Assembly (NCBI GenBank): GCA_035610835.1
Contig: CM069448.1
Coordinates: 32,273,583-32,337,582, forward strand
Length of the DNA stretch: 64,000 nt
From: Ophiura sarsii
Lineage: Eukaryota > Echinodermata > Ophiuroidea > Amphilepidida > Ophiuridae
Direction: 5' to 3'
Shown here: piece after piece, positions 1 through 15,000 of the stretch
How the letters are laid out: each line of letters starts with the position of its first letter
How positions within the stretch are numbered: position 1 is the first letter of the stretch
Made by a program: the position numbers and the translations under genes
The notes under the pieces: generated by a model
What the model was told of the DNA's origin: nothing
The model's input: the letters and a program-made list of their open reading frames with translations, nothing else
The model's database searches: none

Positions 1-3000
1 GGAAGGTTGTACGATTGGTAAGCTAGGTAAGGCTTGGGAATGTTGGTAGGGATGGGAAGCTAGGGTACGTTTGGGAAGGTAGTACGATTGGTAATGTAGG
101 TAAGGCTTGGGAAGGTTGGTAGGGATGGGAAGCTAGGGTACGTTTGGGAAGGTTGTACGATTGGTAAGCTAGGTAAGGTTTGGGAAGGTTGGTAGGGATG
201 GGAAGCTAGGGTACGTTTGGGAAGGTAGTACGATTGGTAATGTAGGTAAGGCTTGGGAAGGTTGGTAGGGATGGGAAGCTAGGGTACGTTTGGGAAGGTT
301 GTACGATTGGTAAGCTAGGTAAGGCTTGGGAATGTTGGTAGGGATGGGAAGCTAGGGTACGTTTGGGAAGGTAGTACGATTGGTAATGTAGGTAAGGCTT
401 GGGAATGTTGGTAGGGATGGGAAGCTAGGGTACGTTTGGGAAGGTAGTACGATTGGTAATGTAGGTAAGGCTTGGGAAGGTTGGTAGGGATGGGAAGCTA
501 GGGTACGTTTGGGAAGGTAGTACGATTGGTAATGTAGGTAAGGCTTGGGAAGGTTGGTAGGGATAGGAAGCTAGGGTACGTTTGGGAAGGTAGTACGATT
601 GGTAATGTAGGTAAGGCTTGGGAAGGTTGGTAGGGATGGGAAGCTAGGGTACGTTTGGGAAGGTAGTACGATTGGTAATGTAGGTAAGGCTTGGGAAGGT
701 TGGTAGGGATGGGAAGCTAGGGTACGTTTGGGAAGATAGTACGATTGGTAATGTAGGAAAGGCTTGGGAAGGTTGGTAGGGATGGGAAGCTAGGGTACGT
801 TTGGGAAGGTTGTACGATTGGTAAGCTAGGTAAGGTTTGGGAAGGTTGGTAGGGATGGGAAGCTAGGGTACGTTTGGGAAGGTAGTACGATTGGTAATGT
901 AGGTAAGGCTTGGGAAGGTTGGTAGGGATGGGAAGCTAGGGTACGTTTGGGAAGGTTGTACGATTGGTAAGCTAGGTAAGGCTTGGGAATGTTGGTAGGG
1001 ATGGGAAGCTAGGGTACGTTTGGGAAGGTAGTACGATTGGTAATGTAGGTAAGGCTTGGGAAGGTTGGTAGGGATGGGAAGCTAGGGTACGTTTGGGAAA
1101 GTAGTACGATTGGTAATGTAGGTAAGGCTTGGGAAGGTTGGTAGGGATGGGAAGCTAGGGTACGTTTGGGAAGGTAGTACGATTGGTAATCTAGGTAAGG
1201 CTTGGGAAGGTTGGTAGGGATGGGAAGCTAGGGTACGTTTGGGAAGATAGTACGATTGGTAATGTAGGTAAGGCTTAGGAAGGTTGGTAGGGATGGGAAG
1301 CTACGGTACGTTTGGGAAGGTTGTACGATTGGTAATATAGGTAAGGCTTGGGAAGGTTGGTAGGGATGGGAAGCTAGGGTACGTTTGGGAAGGTAGTACG
1401 ATTGGTAATGTAGGTAAGGCTTGGGAAGGTTGGTAGAGATGGGAAGCTAGGGTACGTTTGGGAAGGTTGTACGATTGGTAAGCTAGGTAAGGCTTGGGAA
1501 GGTTGGTAGGGATGGGAAGCTAGGGTACGTTTGGGAAGGTTGTACGATTGGTAAGCTAGGTAAGGCTTGGGAAGGTTGGTAGGGATGGGAAGCTAGGGTA
1601 CGTTTGGGAAGGTAGTACGATAGGTAATCTAGGTAAGGCTTGGGAAGGTTGGTAGGGATGGGAAGCTAGGGTACGTTTGGGAAGATAGTACTATTGGTAA
1701 TGTAGGTAAGGCTTGGGAAGGTTGGTAGGGATGGGAAGCTAGGGTACGTTTGGGAAGGTTGTACGATTGGTAAGCTAGGTAAGGTTTGGGAAGGTTGGTA
1801 GGGATGGGAAGCTAGGGTACGTTTGGGAAGGTAGTACGATTGGTAATGTAGGTAAGGCTTGGGAAGGTTGGTAGGGATGGGAAGCTAGGGTACGTTTGGG
1901 AAGGTTGTACGATTGGTAAGCTAGGTAAGGCTTGGGAATGTTGGTAGGGATGGGAAGCTAGGGTACGTTTGGGAAGGTAGTACGATTGGTAATGTAGGTA
2001 AGGCTTGGGAATGTTGGTAGGGATGGGAAGCTAGGGTACGTTTGGGAAGGTAGTACGATTGGTAATGTAGGTAAGGCTTGGGAAGGTTGGTAGGGATGGG
2101 AAGCTAGGGTACGTTTGGGAAGGTAGTACGATTGGTAATGTAGGTAAGGCTTGGGAAGGTTGGTAGGGATGGGAAGCAGGGTACGTTTTGGGAAGATATT
2201 ACGATTGGTAATGTAGGAAAGGCTTGGGAAGGTTGGTAGGGATGGGAAGCTAGGGTACGTTTGGGAAGGTTGTACGATTGGTAAGCTAGGTAAGGTTTGG
2301 GAAGGTTGGTAGGGATGGGAAGCTAGGGTACGTTTGGGAAGGTAGTACGATTGGTAATGTAGGTAAGGCTTGGGAAGGTTGGTAGGGATGGGAAGCTAGG
2401 GTACGTTTGGGAAGGTTGTACGATTGGTAAGCTAGGTAAGGCTTGGGAATGTTGGTAGGGATGGGAAGCTAGGGTACGTTTGGGAAGGTAGTACGATTGG
2501 TAATGTAGGTAAGGCTTGGGAATGTTGGTAGGGATGGGAAGCTAGGGTACGTTTGGGAAGGTAGTACGATTGGTAATGTAGGTAAGGCTTGGGAAGGTTG
2601 GTAGGGATGGGAAGCTAGGGTACGTTTGGGAAGGTAGTACGATTGGTAATGTAGGTAAGGCTTGGGAAGGTTGGTAGGGATGGGAAGCTAGGGTACGTTT
2701 GGGAAGGTAGTACGATTGGTAATGTAGGTAAGGCTTGGGAAGGTTGGTAGGGATGGGAAGCTAGGGTACGTTTGGGAAGGTAGTACGATTGGTAATGTAG
2801 GTAAGGCTTGGGAAGGTTGGTAGGGATGGGAAGCTAGGGTACGTTTGGGAAGATAGTACGATTGGTAATGTAGGAAAGGCTTGGGAAGGTTGGTAGGGAT
2901 GGGAAGCTAGGGTACGTTTGGGAAGGTTGTACGATTGGTAAGCTAGGTAAGGTTTGGGAAGGTTGGTAGGGATGGGAAGCTAGGGTACGTTTGGGAAGGT

Positions 3001-6000
3001 AGTACGATTGGTAATGTAGGTAAGGCTTGGGAAGGTTGGTAGGGATGGGAAGCTAGGGTACGTTTGGGAAGGTTGTACGATTGGTAAGCTAGGTAAGGCT
3101 TGGGAATGTTGGTAGGGATGGGAAGCTAGGGTACGTTTGGGAAGGTAGTACGATTGGTAATGTAGGTAAGGCTTGGGAATGTTGGTAGGGATGGGAAGCT
3201 AGGGTACGTGTGGGAAGGTAGTACGATTGGTAATGTAGGTAAGGCTTGGGAAGGTTGGTAGGGATGGGAAGCTAGGGTACGTTTGGGAAGGTAGTACGAT
3301 TGGTAATGTAGGTAAGGCTTGGGAAGGTTGGTAGGGATGGGAAGCTAGGGTACGTTTGGGAAGGTAGTACGATTGGTAATGTAGGTAAGGCTTGGGAAGG
3401 TTGGTAGGGATGGGAAGCTAGGGTACGTTTGGGAAGGTAGTACGATTGGTAATGTAGGTAAGGCTTGGGAAGGTTGGTAGGGATGGGAAGCTAGGGTACG
3501 TTTGGGAAAGTAGTACGATTGGTAATGTAGGTAAGGCTTGGGAAGGTTGGTAGGGATGGGAAGCTAGGGTACGTTTGGGAAGGTAGTACGATTGGTAATC
3601 TAGGTAAGGCTTGGGAAGGTTGGTAGGGATGGGAAGCTAGGGTACGTTTGGGAAGATAGTACGATTGGTAATGTAGGTAAGGCTTAGGAAGGTTGGTAGG
3701 GATGGGAAGCTACGGTACGTTTGGGAAGGTTGTACGATTGGTAATATAGGTAAGGCTTGGGAAGGTTGGTAGGGATGGGAAGCTAGGGTACGTTTGGGAA
3801 GGTAGTACGATTGGTAATGTAGGTAAGGCTTGGGAAGGTTGGTAGGGATGGGAAGCTAGGGTACGTTTGGGAAGGTTGTACGAATGGTAAGCTAGGTAAG
3901 GCTTGGGAAGGTTGATAGGGATGGGAAGCTAGGGTACGTTTGGGAAGGTTGTACGATTGGTAAGCTAGGTAAGGCTTGGGAAGGTTGGTAGGGATGGGAA
4001 GCTAGGGTACGTTTGGGAAGGTAGTACGATTGGTAATGTAGGTAAGGCTTGGGAAGGTTGGTAGAGATGGGAAGCTAGGGTACGTTTGGGAAGGTTGTAC
4101 GATTGGTAAGCTAGGTAAGGCTTGGGAAGGTTGGTAGGGATGGGAAGCTAGGGTACGTTTGGGAAGGTTGTACGATTGGTAAGCTAGGTAAGGCTTGGGA
4201 AGGTTGGTAGGGATGGGAAGCTAGGGTACGTTTGGGAAGGTAGTACGATTGGTAATGTAGGTAAGGCTTGGGAAGGTTGGTAGGGATGGGAAGCTAGGGT
4301 ACGTTTGGGAAGGTTGTACGATTGGTAAGCTAGGTAAGGCTTGGGAATGTTGGTAGGGATGGGAAGCTAGGGTACGTTTGGGAAGGTAGTACGATTGGTA
4401 ATGTAGGTAAGGCTTGGGAATGTTGGTAGGGATGGGAAGCTAGGGTACGTTTGGGAAGGTAGTACGATTGGTAATGTAGGTAAGGCTTGGGAAGGTTGGT
4501 AGGGATGGGAAGCTAGGGTACGTTTGGGAAGGTAGTACGATTGGTAATGTAGGTAAGGCTTGGGAAGGTTGGTAGGGATGGGAAGCAGGGTACGTTTGGG
4601 AAGATATTACGATTGGTAATGTAGGAAAGGCTTGGGAAGGTTAGTAGGGATGGGAAGCTAGGGTACGTTTGGGAAGGTTGTACGATTGGTAAGCTAGGTA
4701 AGGTTTGGGAAGGTTGGTAGGGATGGGAAGCTAGGGTACGTTTGGGAAGGTAGTACGATTGGTAATGTAGGTAAGGCTTGGGAAGGTTGGTAGGGATGGG
4801 AAGCTAGGGTACGTTTGGGAAGGTTGTACGATTGGTAAGCTAGGTAAGGCTTGGGAATGTTGGTAGGGATGGGAAGCTAGGGTACGTTTGGGAAGGTAGT
4901 ACGATTGGTAATGTAGGTAAGGCTTGGGAATGTTGGTAGGGATGGGAAGCTAGGGTACGTTTGGGAAGGTAGTACGATTGGTAATGTAGGTAAGGCTTGG
5001 GAAGGTTGGTAGGGATGGGAAGCTAGGGTACGTTTGGGAAGGTAGTACGATTGGTAATGTAGGTAAGGCTTGGGAAGGTTGGTAGGGATGGGAAGCAGGG
5101 TACGTTTGGGAAGATATTACGATTGGTAATGTAGGAAAGGCTTGGGAAGGTTAGTAGGGATGGGAAGCTAGGGTACGTTTGGGAAGGTTGTACGATTGGT
5201 AAGCTAGGTAAGGTTTGGGAAGGTTGGTAGGGATGGGAAGCTAGGGTACGTTTGGGAAGGTAGTACGATTGGTAATGTAGGTAAGGCTTGGGAAGGTTGG
5301 TAGGGATGGGAAGCTAGGGTACGTTTGGGAAGGTTGTACGATTGGTAAGCTAGGTAAGGCTTGGGAATGTTGGTAGGGATGGGAAGCTAGGGTACGTTTG
5401 GGAAGGTAGTACGATTGGTAATGTAGGTAAGGCTTGGGAATGTTGGTAGGGATGGGAAGCTAGGGTACGTTTGGGAAGGTAGTACGATTGGTAATGTAGG
5501 TAAGGCTTGGGAAGGTTGGTAGGGATGGGAAGCTAGGGTACGTTTGGGAAGGTAGTACGATTGGTAATGTAGGTAAGGCTTGGGAAGGTTGGTAGGGATG
5601 GGAAGCTAGGGTACGTTTGGGAAGGTAGTACGATTGGTAATGTAGGTAAGGCTTGGGAAGGTTGGTAGGGATGGGAAGCTAGGGTACGTTTGGGAAGGTA
5701 GTACGATTGGTAATGTAGGTAAGGCTTGGGAAGGTTGGTAGGGATGGGAAGCTAGGGTACGTTTGGGAAGATAGTACGATTGGTAATGTAGGAAAGGCTT
5801 GGGAAGGTTGGTAGGGATGGGAAGCTAGGGTACGTTTGGGAAGGTTGTACGATTGGTAAGCTAGGTAAGGTTTGGGAAGGTTGGTAGGGATGGGAAGCTA
5901 GGGTACGTTTGGGAAGGTAGTACGATTGGTAATGTAGGTAAGGCTTGGGAAGGTTGGTAGGGATGGGAAGCTAGGGTACGTTTGGGAAGGTTGTACGATT

Positions 6001-9000
6001 GGTAAGCTAGGTAAGGCTTGGGAATGTTGGTAGGGATGGGAAGCTAGGGTACGTTTGGGAAGGTAGTACGATTGGTAATGTAGGTAAGGCTTGGGAAGGT
6101 TGGTAGGGATGGGAAGCTAGGGTACGTTTGGGAAAGTAGTACGATTGGTAATGTAGGTAAGGCTTGGGAAGGTTGGTAGGGATGGGAAGCTAGGGTACGT
6201 TTGGGAAGGTAGTACGATTGGTAATCTAGGTAAGGCTTGGGAAGGTTGGTAGGGATGGGAAGCTAGGGTACGTTTGGGAAGATAGTACGATTGGTAATGT
6301 AGGTAAGGCTTGGGAAGGTTGGTAGGGATGGGAAGCTAGGGTACGTTTGGGAAGGTTGTACGATTGGTAAGCTAGGTAAGGTTTGGGAAGGTTGGTAGGG
6401 ATGGGAAGCTAGGGTACGTTTGGGAAGGTAGTACGATTGGTAATGTAGGTAAGGCTTGGGAAGGTTGGTAGGGATGGGAAGCTAGGGTACGTTTGGGAAG
6501 GTTGTACGATTGGTAAGCTAGGTAAGGCTTGGGAATGTTGGTAGGGATGGGAAGCTAGGGTACGTTTGGGAAGGTAGTACGATTGGTAATGTAGGTAAGG
6601 CTTGGGAATGTTGGTAGGGATGGGAAGCTAGGGTACGTTTGGGAAGGTAGTACGATTGGTAATGTAGGTAAGGCTTGGGAAGGTTGGTAGGGATGGGAAG
6701 CTAGGGTACGTTTGGGAAGGTAGTACGATTGGTAATGTAGGTAAGGCTTGGGAAGGTTGGTAGGGATGGGAAGCAGGGTACGTTTGGGAAGATATTACGA
6801 TTGGTAATGTAGGAAAGGCTTGGGAAGGTTGGTAGGGATGGGAAGCTAGGGTACGTTTGGGAAGGTTGTACGATTGGTAAGCTAGGTAAGGTTTGGGAAG
6901 GTTGGTAGGGATGGGAAGCTAGGGTACGTTTGGGAAGGTAGTACGATTGGTAATGTAGGTAAGGCTTGGGAAGGTTGGTAGGGATGGGAAGCTAGGGTAC
7001 GTTTGGGAAGGTTGTACGATTGGTAAGCTAGGTAAGGCTTGGGAATGTTGGTAGGGATGGGAAGCTAGGGTACGTTTGGGAAGGTAGTACGATTGGTAAT
7101 GTAGGTAAGGCTTGGGAATGTTGGTAGGGATGGGAAGCTAGGGTACGTTTGGGAAGGTAGTACGATTGGTAATGTAGGTAAGGCTTGGGAAGGTTGGTAG
7201 GGATGGGAAGCTAGGGTACGTTTGGGAAGGTAGTACGATTGGTAATGTAGGTAAGGCTTGGGAAGGTTGGTAGGGATGGGAAGCTAGGGTACGTTTGGGA
7301 AGGTAGTACGATTGGTAATGTAGGTAAGGCTTGGGAAGGTTGGTAGGGATGGGAAGCTAGGGTACGTTTGGGAAGGTAGTACGATTGGTAATGTAGGTAA
7401 GGCTTGGGAAGGTTGGTAGGGATGGGAAGCTAGGGTACGTTTGGGAAGATAGTACGATTGGTAATGTAGGAAAGGCTTGGGAAGGTTGGTAGGGATGGGA
7501 AGCTAGGGTACGTTTGGGAAGGTTGTACGATTGGTAAGCTAGGTAAGGTTTGGGAAGGTTGGTAGGGATGGGAAGCTAGGGTACGTTTGGGAAGGTAGTA
7601 CGATTGGTAATGTAGGTAAGGCTTGGGAAGGTTGGTAGGGATGGGAAGCTAGGGTACGTTTGGGAAGGTTGTACGATTGGTAAGCTAGGTAAGGCTTGGG
7701 AATGTTGGTAGGGATGGGAAGCTAGGGTACGTTTGGGAAGGTAGTACGATTGGTAATGTAGGTAAGGCTTGGGAATGTTGGTAGGGATGGGAAGCTAGGG
7801 TACGTGTGGGAAGGTAGTACGATTGGTAATGTAGGTAAGGCTTGGGAAGGTTGGTAGGGATGGGAAGCTAGGGTACGTTTGGGAAGGTAGTACGATTGGT
7901 AATGTAGGTAAGGCTTGGGAAGGTTGGTAGGGATGGGAAGCTAGGGTACGTTTGGGAAGGTAGTACGATTGGTAATGTAGGTAAGGCTTGGGAAGGTTGG
8001 TAGGGATGGGAAGCTAGGGTACGTTTGGGAAGGTAGTACGATTGGTAATGTAGGTAAGGCTTGGGAAGGTTGGTAGGGATGGGAAGCTAGGGTACGTTTG
8101 GGAAAGTAGTACGATTGGTAATGTAGGTAAGGCTTGGGAAGGTTGGTAGGGATGGGAAGCTAGGGTACGTTTGGGAAGGTAGTACGATTGGTAATCTAGG
8201 TAAGGCTTGGGAAGGTTGGTAGGGATGGGAAGCTAGGGTACGTTTGGGAAGATAGTACGATTGGTAATGTAGGTAAGGCTTAGGAAGGTTGGTAGGGATG
8301 GGAAGCTACGGTACGTTTGGGAAGGTTGTACGATTGGTAATATAGGTAAGGCTTGGGAAGGTTGGTAGGGATGGGAAGCTAGGGTACGTTTGGGAAGGTA
8401 GTACGATTGGTAATGTAGGTAAGGCTTGGGAAGGTTGGTAGGGATGGGAAGCTAGGGTACGTTTGGGAAGGTTGTACGATTGGTAAGCTAGGTAAGGCTT
8501 GGGAAGGTTGATAGGGATGGGAAGCTAGGGTACGTTTGGGAAGGTTGTACGATTGGTAAGCTAGGTAAGGCTTGGGAAGGTTGGTAGGGATGGGAAGCTA
8601 GGGTACGTTTGGGAAGGTAGTACGATTGGTAATGTAGGTAAGGCTTGGGAAGGTTGGTAGAGATGGGAAGCTAGGGTACGTTTGGGAAGGTTGTACGATT
8701 GGTAAGCTAGGTAAGGCTTGGGAAGGTTGGTAGGGATGGGAAGCTAGGGTACGTTTGGGAAGGTTGTACGATTGGTAAGCTAGGTAAGGCTTGGGAAGGT
8801 TGGTAGGGATGGGAAGCTAGGGTACGTTTGGGAAGGTAGTACGATAGGTAATCTAGGTAAGGCTTGGGAAGGTTGGTAGGGATGGGAAGCTAGGGTACGT
8901 TTGGGAAGATAGTACGATTGGTAATGTAGGTAAGGCTTGGGAAGGTTGGTAGGGATGGGAAGCTAGGGTACGTTTGGGAAGGTTGTACGATTGGTAAGCT

Positions 9001-12000
9001 AGGTAAGGTTTGGGAAGGTTGGTAGGGATGGGAAGCTAGGGTACGTTTGGGAAGGTAGTACGATTGGTAATGTAGGTAAGGCTTGGGAAGGTTGGTAGGG
9101 ATGGGAAGCTAGGGTACGTTTGGGAAGGTTGTACGATTGGTAAGCTAGGTAAGGCTTGGGAATGTTGGTAGGGATGGGAAGCTAGGGTACGTTTGGGAAG
9201 GTAGTACGATTGGTAATGTAGGTAAGGCTTGGGAATGTTGGTAGGGATGGGAAGCTAGGGTACGTTTGGGAAGGTAGTACGATTGGTAATGTAGGTAAGG
9301 CTTGGGAAGGTTGGTAGGGATGGGAAGCTAGGGTACGTTTGGGAAGGTAGTACGATTGGTAATGTAGGTAAGGCTTGGGAAGGTTGGTAGGGATGGGAAG
9401 CAGGGTACGTTTGGGAAGATATTACGATTGGTAATGTAGGAAAGGCTTGGGAAGGTTGGTAGGGATGGGAAGCTAGGGTACGTTTGGGAAGGTTGTACGA
9501 TTGGTAAGCTAGGTAAGGTTTGGGAAGGTTGGTAGGGATGGGAAGCTAGGGTACGTTTGGGAAGGTAGTACGATTGGTAATGTAGGTAAGGCTTGGGAAG
9601 GTTGGTAGGGATGGGAAGCTAGGGTACGTTTGGGAAGGTTGTACGATTGGTAAGCTAGGTAAGGCTTGGGAATGTTGGTAGGGATGGGAAGCTAGGGTAC
9701 GTTTGGGAAGGTAGTACGATTGGTAATGTAGGTAAGGCTTGGGAATGTTGGTAGGGATGGGAAGCTAGGGTACGTTTGGGAAGGTAGTACGATTGGTAAT
9801 GTAGGTAAGGCTTGGGAAGGTTGGTAGGGATGGGAAGCTAGGGTACGTTTGGGAAGGTAGTACGATTGGTAATGTAGGTAAGGCTTGGGAAGGTTGGTAG
9901 GGATGGGAAGCTAGGGTACGTTTGGGAAGGTAGTACGATTGGTAATGTAGGTAAGGCTTGGGAAGGTTGGTAGGGATGGGAAGCTAGGGTACGTTTGGGA
10001 AGGTAGTACGATTGGTAATGTAGGTAAGGCTTGGGAAGGTTGGTAGGGATGGGAAGCTAGGGTACGTTTGGGAAGATAGTACGATTGGTAATGTAGGAAA
10101 GGCTTGGGAAGGTTGGTAGGGATGGGAAGCTAGGGTACGTTTGGGAAGGTTGTACGATTGGTAAGCTAGGTAAGGTTTGGGAAGGTTGGTAGGGATGGGA
10201 AGCTAGGGTACGTTTGGGAAGGTAGTACGATTGGTAATGTAGGTAAGGCTTGGGAAGGTTGGTAGGGATGGGAAGCTAGGGTACGTTTGGGAAGGTTGTA
10301 CGATTGGTAAGCTAGGTAAGGCTTGGGAATGTTGGTAGGGATGGGAAGCTAGGGTACGTTTGGGAAGGTAGTACGATTGGTAATGTAGGTAAGGCTTGGG
10401 AATATTGGTAGGGATGGGAAGCTAGGGTACGTGTGGGAAGGTAGTACGATTGGTAATGTAGGTAAGGCTTGGGAAGGTTGGTAGGGATGGGAAGCTAGGG
10501 TACGTTTGGGAAGGTAGTACGATTGGTAATGTAGGTAAGGCTTGGGAAGGTTGGTAGGGATGGGAAGCTAGGGTACGTTTGGGAAGGTAGTACGATTGGT
10601 AATGTAGGTAAGGCTTGGGAAGGTTGGTAGGGATGGGAAGCTAGGGTACGTTTGGGAAGGTAGTACGATTGGTAATGTAGGTAAGGCTTGGGAAGGTTGG
10701 TAGGGATGGGAAGCTAGGGTACGTTTGGGAAAGTAGTACGATTGGTAATGTAGGTAAGGCTTGGGAAGGTTGGTAGGGATGGGAAGCTAGGGTACGTTTG
10801 GGAAGGTAGTACGATTGGTAATCTAGGTAAGGCTTGGGAAGGTTGGTAGGGATGGGAAGCTAGGGTACGTTTGGGAAGATAGTACGATTGGTAATGTAGG
10901 TAAGGCTTAGGAAGGTTGGTAGGGATGGGAAGCTACGGTACGTTTGGGAAGGTTGTACGATTGGTAATATAGGTAAGGCTTGGGAAGGTTGGTAGGGATG
11001 GGAAGCTAGGGTACGTTTGGGAAGGTAGTACGATTGGTAATGTAGGTAAGGCTTGGGAAGGTTGGTAGGGATGGGAAGCTAGGGTACGTTTGGGAAGGTT
11101 GTACGATTGGTAAGCTAGGTAAGGCTTGGGAAGGTTGATAGGGATGGGAAGCTAGGGTACGTTTGGGAAGGTTGTACGATTGGTAAGCTAGGTAAGGCTT
11201 GGGAAGGTTGGTAGGGATGGGAAGCTAGGGTACGTTTGGGAAGGTAGTACGATAGGTAATCTAGGTAAGGCTTGGGAAGGTTGGTAGGGATGGGAAGCTA
11301 GGGTACGTTTGGGAAGATAGTACGATTGGTAATGTAGGTAAGGCTTGGGAAGGTTGGTAGGGATGGGAAGCTAGGGTACGTTTGGGAAGGTTGTACGATT
11401 GGTAAGCTAGGTAAGGTTTGGGAAGGTTGGTAGGGATGGGAAGCTAGGGTACGTTTGGGAAGGTAGTACGATTGGTAATGTAGGTAAGGCTTGGGAAGGT
11501 TGGTAGGGATGGGAAGCTAGGGTACGTTTGGGAAGGTTGTACGATTGGTAAGCTAGGTAAGGCTTGGGAATGTTGGTAGGGATGGGAAGCTAGGGTACGT
11601 TTGGGAAGGTAGTACGATTGGTAATGTAGGTAAGGCTTGGGAATGTTGGTAGGGATGGGAAGCTAGGGTACGTTTGGGAAGGTAGTACGATTGGTAATGT
11701 AGGTAAGGCTTGGGAAGGTTGGTAGGGATGGGAAGCTAGGGTACGTTTGGGAAGGTAGTACGATTGGTAATGTAGGTAAGGCTTGGGAAGGTTGGTAGGG
11801 ATGGGAAGCTAGGGTACGTTTGGGAAGGTAGTACGATTGGTAATGTAGGTAAGGCTTGGGAAGGTTGGTAGGGATGGGAAGCTAGGGTACGTTTGGGAAG
11901 GTAGTACGATTGGTAATGTAGGTAAGGCTTGGGAAGGTTGGTAGGGATGGGAAGCTAGGGTACGTTTGGGAAGATAGTACGATTGGTAATGTAGGAAAGG

Positions 12001-15000
12001 CTTGGGAAGGTTGGTAGGGATGGGAAGCTAGGGTACGTTTGGGAAGGTTGTACGATTGGTAAGCTAGGTAAGGTTTGGGAAGGTTGGTAGGGATGGGAAG
12101 CTAGGGTACGTTTGGGAAGGTAGTACGATTGGCAATGTAGGTAAGGCTTGGGAAGGTTGGTAGGGATGGGAAGCTAGGGTACGTTTGGGAAGGTTGTACG
12201 ATTGGTAAGCTAGGTAAGGCTTGGGAATGTTGGTAGGGATGGGAAGCTAGGGTACGTTTGGGAAGGTAGTACGATTGGTAATGTAGGTAAGGCTTGGGAA
12301 TGTTGGTAGGGATGGGAAGCTAGGGTACGTTTGGGAAGGTAGTACGATTGGTAATGTAGGTAAGGCTTGGGAAGGTTGGTAGGGATGGGAAGCTAGGGTA
12401 CGTTTGGGAAGGTAGTACGATTGGTAATGTAGGTAAGGCTTGGGAAGGTTGGTAGGGATGGGAAGCTAGGGTACGTTTGGGAAGGTAGTACGATTGGTAA
12501 TGTAGGTAAGGCTTGGGAAGGTTGGTAGGGATGGGAAGCTAGGGTACGTTTGGGAAGGTAGTACGATTGGTAATGTAGGTAAGGCTTGGGAAGGTTGGTA
12601 GGGATGGGAAGCTAGGGTACGTTTGGGAAAGTAGTACGATTGGTAATGTAGGTAAGGCTTGGGAAGGTTGGTAGGGATGGGAAGCTAGGGTACGTTTGGG
12701 AAGGTAGTACGATTGGTAATCTAGGTAAGGCTTGGGAAGGTTGGTAGGGATGGGAAGCTAGGGTACGTTTGGGAAGATAGTACGATTGGTAATGTAGGTA
12801 AGGCTTAGGAAGGTTGGTAGGGATGGGAAGCTACGGTACGTTTGGGAAGGTTGTACGATTGGTAATATAGGTAAGGCTTGGGAAGGTTGGTAGGGATGGG
12901 AAGCTAGGGTACGTTTGGGAAGGTAGTACGATTGGTAATGTAGGTAAGGCTTGGGAAGGTTGGTAGGGATGGGAAGCTAGGGTACGTTTGGGAAGGTTGT
13001 ACGATTGGTAAGCTAGGTAAGGCTTGGGAAGGTTGGTAGGGATGGGAAGCTAGGGTACGTTTGGGAAGGTTGTACGATTGGTAATCTAGGTAAGGCTTGG
13101 GAAGGTTGGTAGGGATGGGAAGCTAGGGTACGTTTGGGAAGGTAGTACGATAGGTAATCTAGGTAAGGCTTGGGAAGGTTGGTAGGGATGGGAAGCTAGG
13201 GTACGTTTGGGAAGATAGTACGATTGGTAATGTAGGTAAGGCTTGGGAAGGTTGGTAGGGATGGGAAGCTAGGGTACGTTTGGGAAGGTTGTACGATTGG
13301 TAAGCTAGGTAAGGTTTGGGAAGGTTGGTAGGGATGGGAAGCTAGGGTACGTTTGGGAAGGTAGTACGATTGGTAATGTAGGTAAGGCTTGGGAAGGTTG
13401 GTAGGGATGGGAAGCTAGGGTACGTTTGGGAAGGTTGTACGATTGGTAAGCTAGGTAAGGCTTGGGAATGTTGGTAGGGATGGGAAGCTAGGGTACGTTT
13501 GGGAAGGTAGTACGATTGGTAATGTAGGTAAGGCTTGGGAATGTTGGTAGGGATGGGAAGCTAGGGTACGTTTGGGAAGGTAGTACGATTGGTAATGTAG
13601 GTAAGGCTTGGGAAGGTTGGTAGGGATGGGAAGCTAGGGTACGTTTGGGAAGGTAGTACGATTGGTAATGTAGGTAAGGCTTGGGAAGGTTGGTAGGGAT
13701 GGGAAGCTAGGGTACGTTTGGGAAGATAGTACGATTGGTAATGTAGGAAAGGCTTGGGAAGGTTGGTAGGGATGGGAAGCTAGGGTACGTTTGGGAAGGT
13801 TGTACGATTGGTAAGCTAGATAAGGCTTGGGAAGGTTGGTAGGGATGGGAAGCTAGGGTACGTTTGGGAAGGTAGTACGATTGGTAATGTAGTTAAGGCT
13901 TGGGAAGGTTGGTAGGGATGGGAAGCTAGGGTACGTTTGGGAAGATAGTACGATTGGTAATGTAGGAAAGGCTTGGGAAGGTTGGTAGGGATGGGAAGCT
14001 AGGGTACGTTTGGGAAGGTTGTACGATTGGTAAGCTAGGTAAGGCTTGGGAAGGTTGGTAGGGATGGGAAGCTAGGGTACGTTTGGGAAGGTAGTACGAT
14101 TGGTAATGTAGGTAAGGCTTGGGAAGGTTGGTAGGGATGGGAAGCTAGGGTACGTTTGGGAAGATAGTACGATTGGTAATGTAGGAAAGGCTTGGGAAGG
14201 TTGGTAGGGATGGGAAGCTAGGGTACGTTTGGGAAGGTTGTACGATTGGTAAGCTAGGTAAGGCTTGGGAAGGTTGGTAGGGATGGGAAGCTAGGGTACG
14301 TTTGGGAAGGTAGTACGATTGGTAATGTAGTTAAGGCTTGGGAAGGTTGGTAGGGATGGGAAGCTAGGGTACGTTTGGGAAGATAGTACGATTGGTAATG
14401 TAGGAAAGGCTTGGGAAGGTTGGTAGGGATGGGAAGCTAGGGTACGTTTGGGAAGGTTGTACGATTGGTAAGCTAGGTAAGGCTTGGGAAGGTTGGTAGG
14501 GATGGGAAGCTAGGGTACGTTTGGGAAGGTAGTACGATTGGTAATGTAGGTAAGGCTTGGGAAGGTTGGTAGGGATGGGAAGCTAGGGTACATTTGTGAA
14601 AGTAGTACGATTGGTAATGTAGGTAAGGCTTGGGAAGGTTGGTAGGGATGGGAAGCTAGGGTACGTTTGGGAAGGTAGTACGATTGGTAATCTAGGTAAG
14701 GCTTGGGAAGGTTGGTAGGGATGGGAAGCTAGGGTACGTTTGGGAAGGTTGTACGATTGGTAATCTAGGTAAGGCTTGGGAAGGTTGGTAGGGATGGGAA
14801 GCTAGGGTACGTTTGGGAAGGTAGTACGATTGGTAATCTAGGTAAGGCTTGGGAAGGTTGGTAGGGATGGGAAGCTAGGGTACGTTTGGGAAGGTAGTAC
14901 CGTACGATTGGTAATCTAGGTAAGGCTTGGGAAGGTTGGTAGGGATGGGAAGCTAGGGTACGTTTGGGAAAGTAGTACGATTGGTAATGTAGGTAAGGCT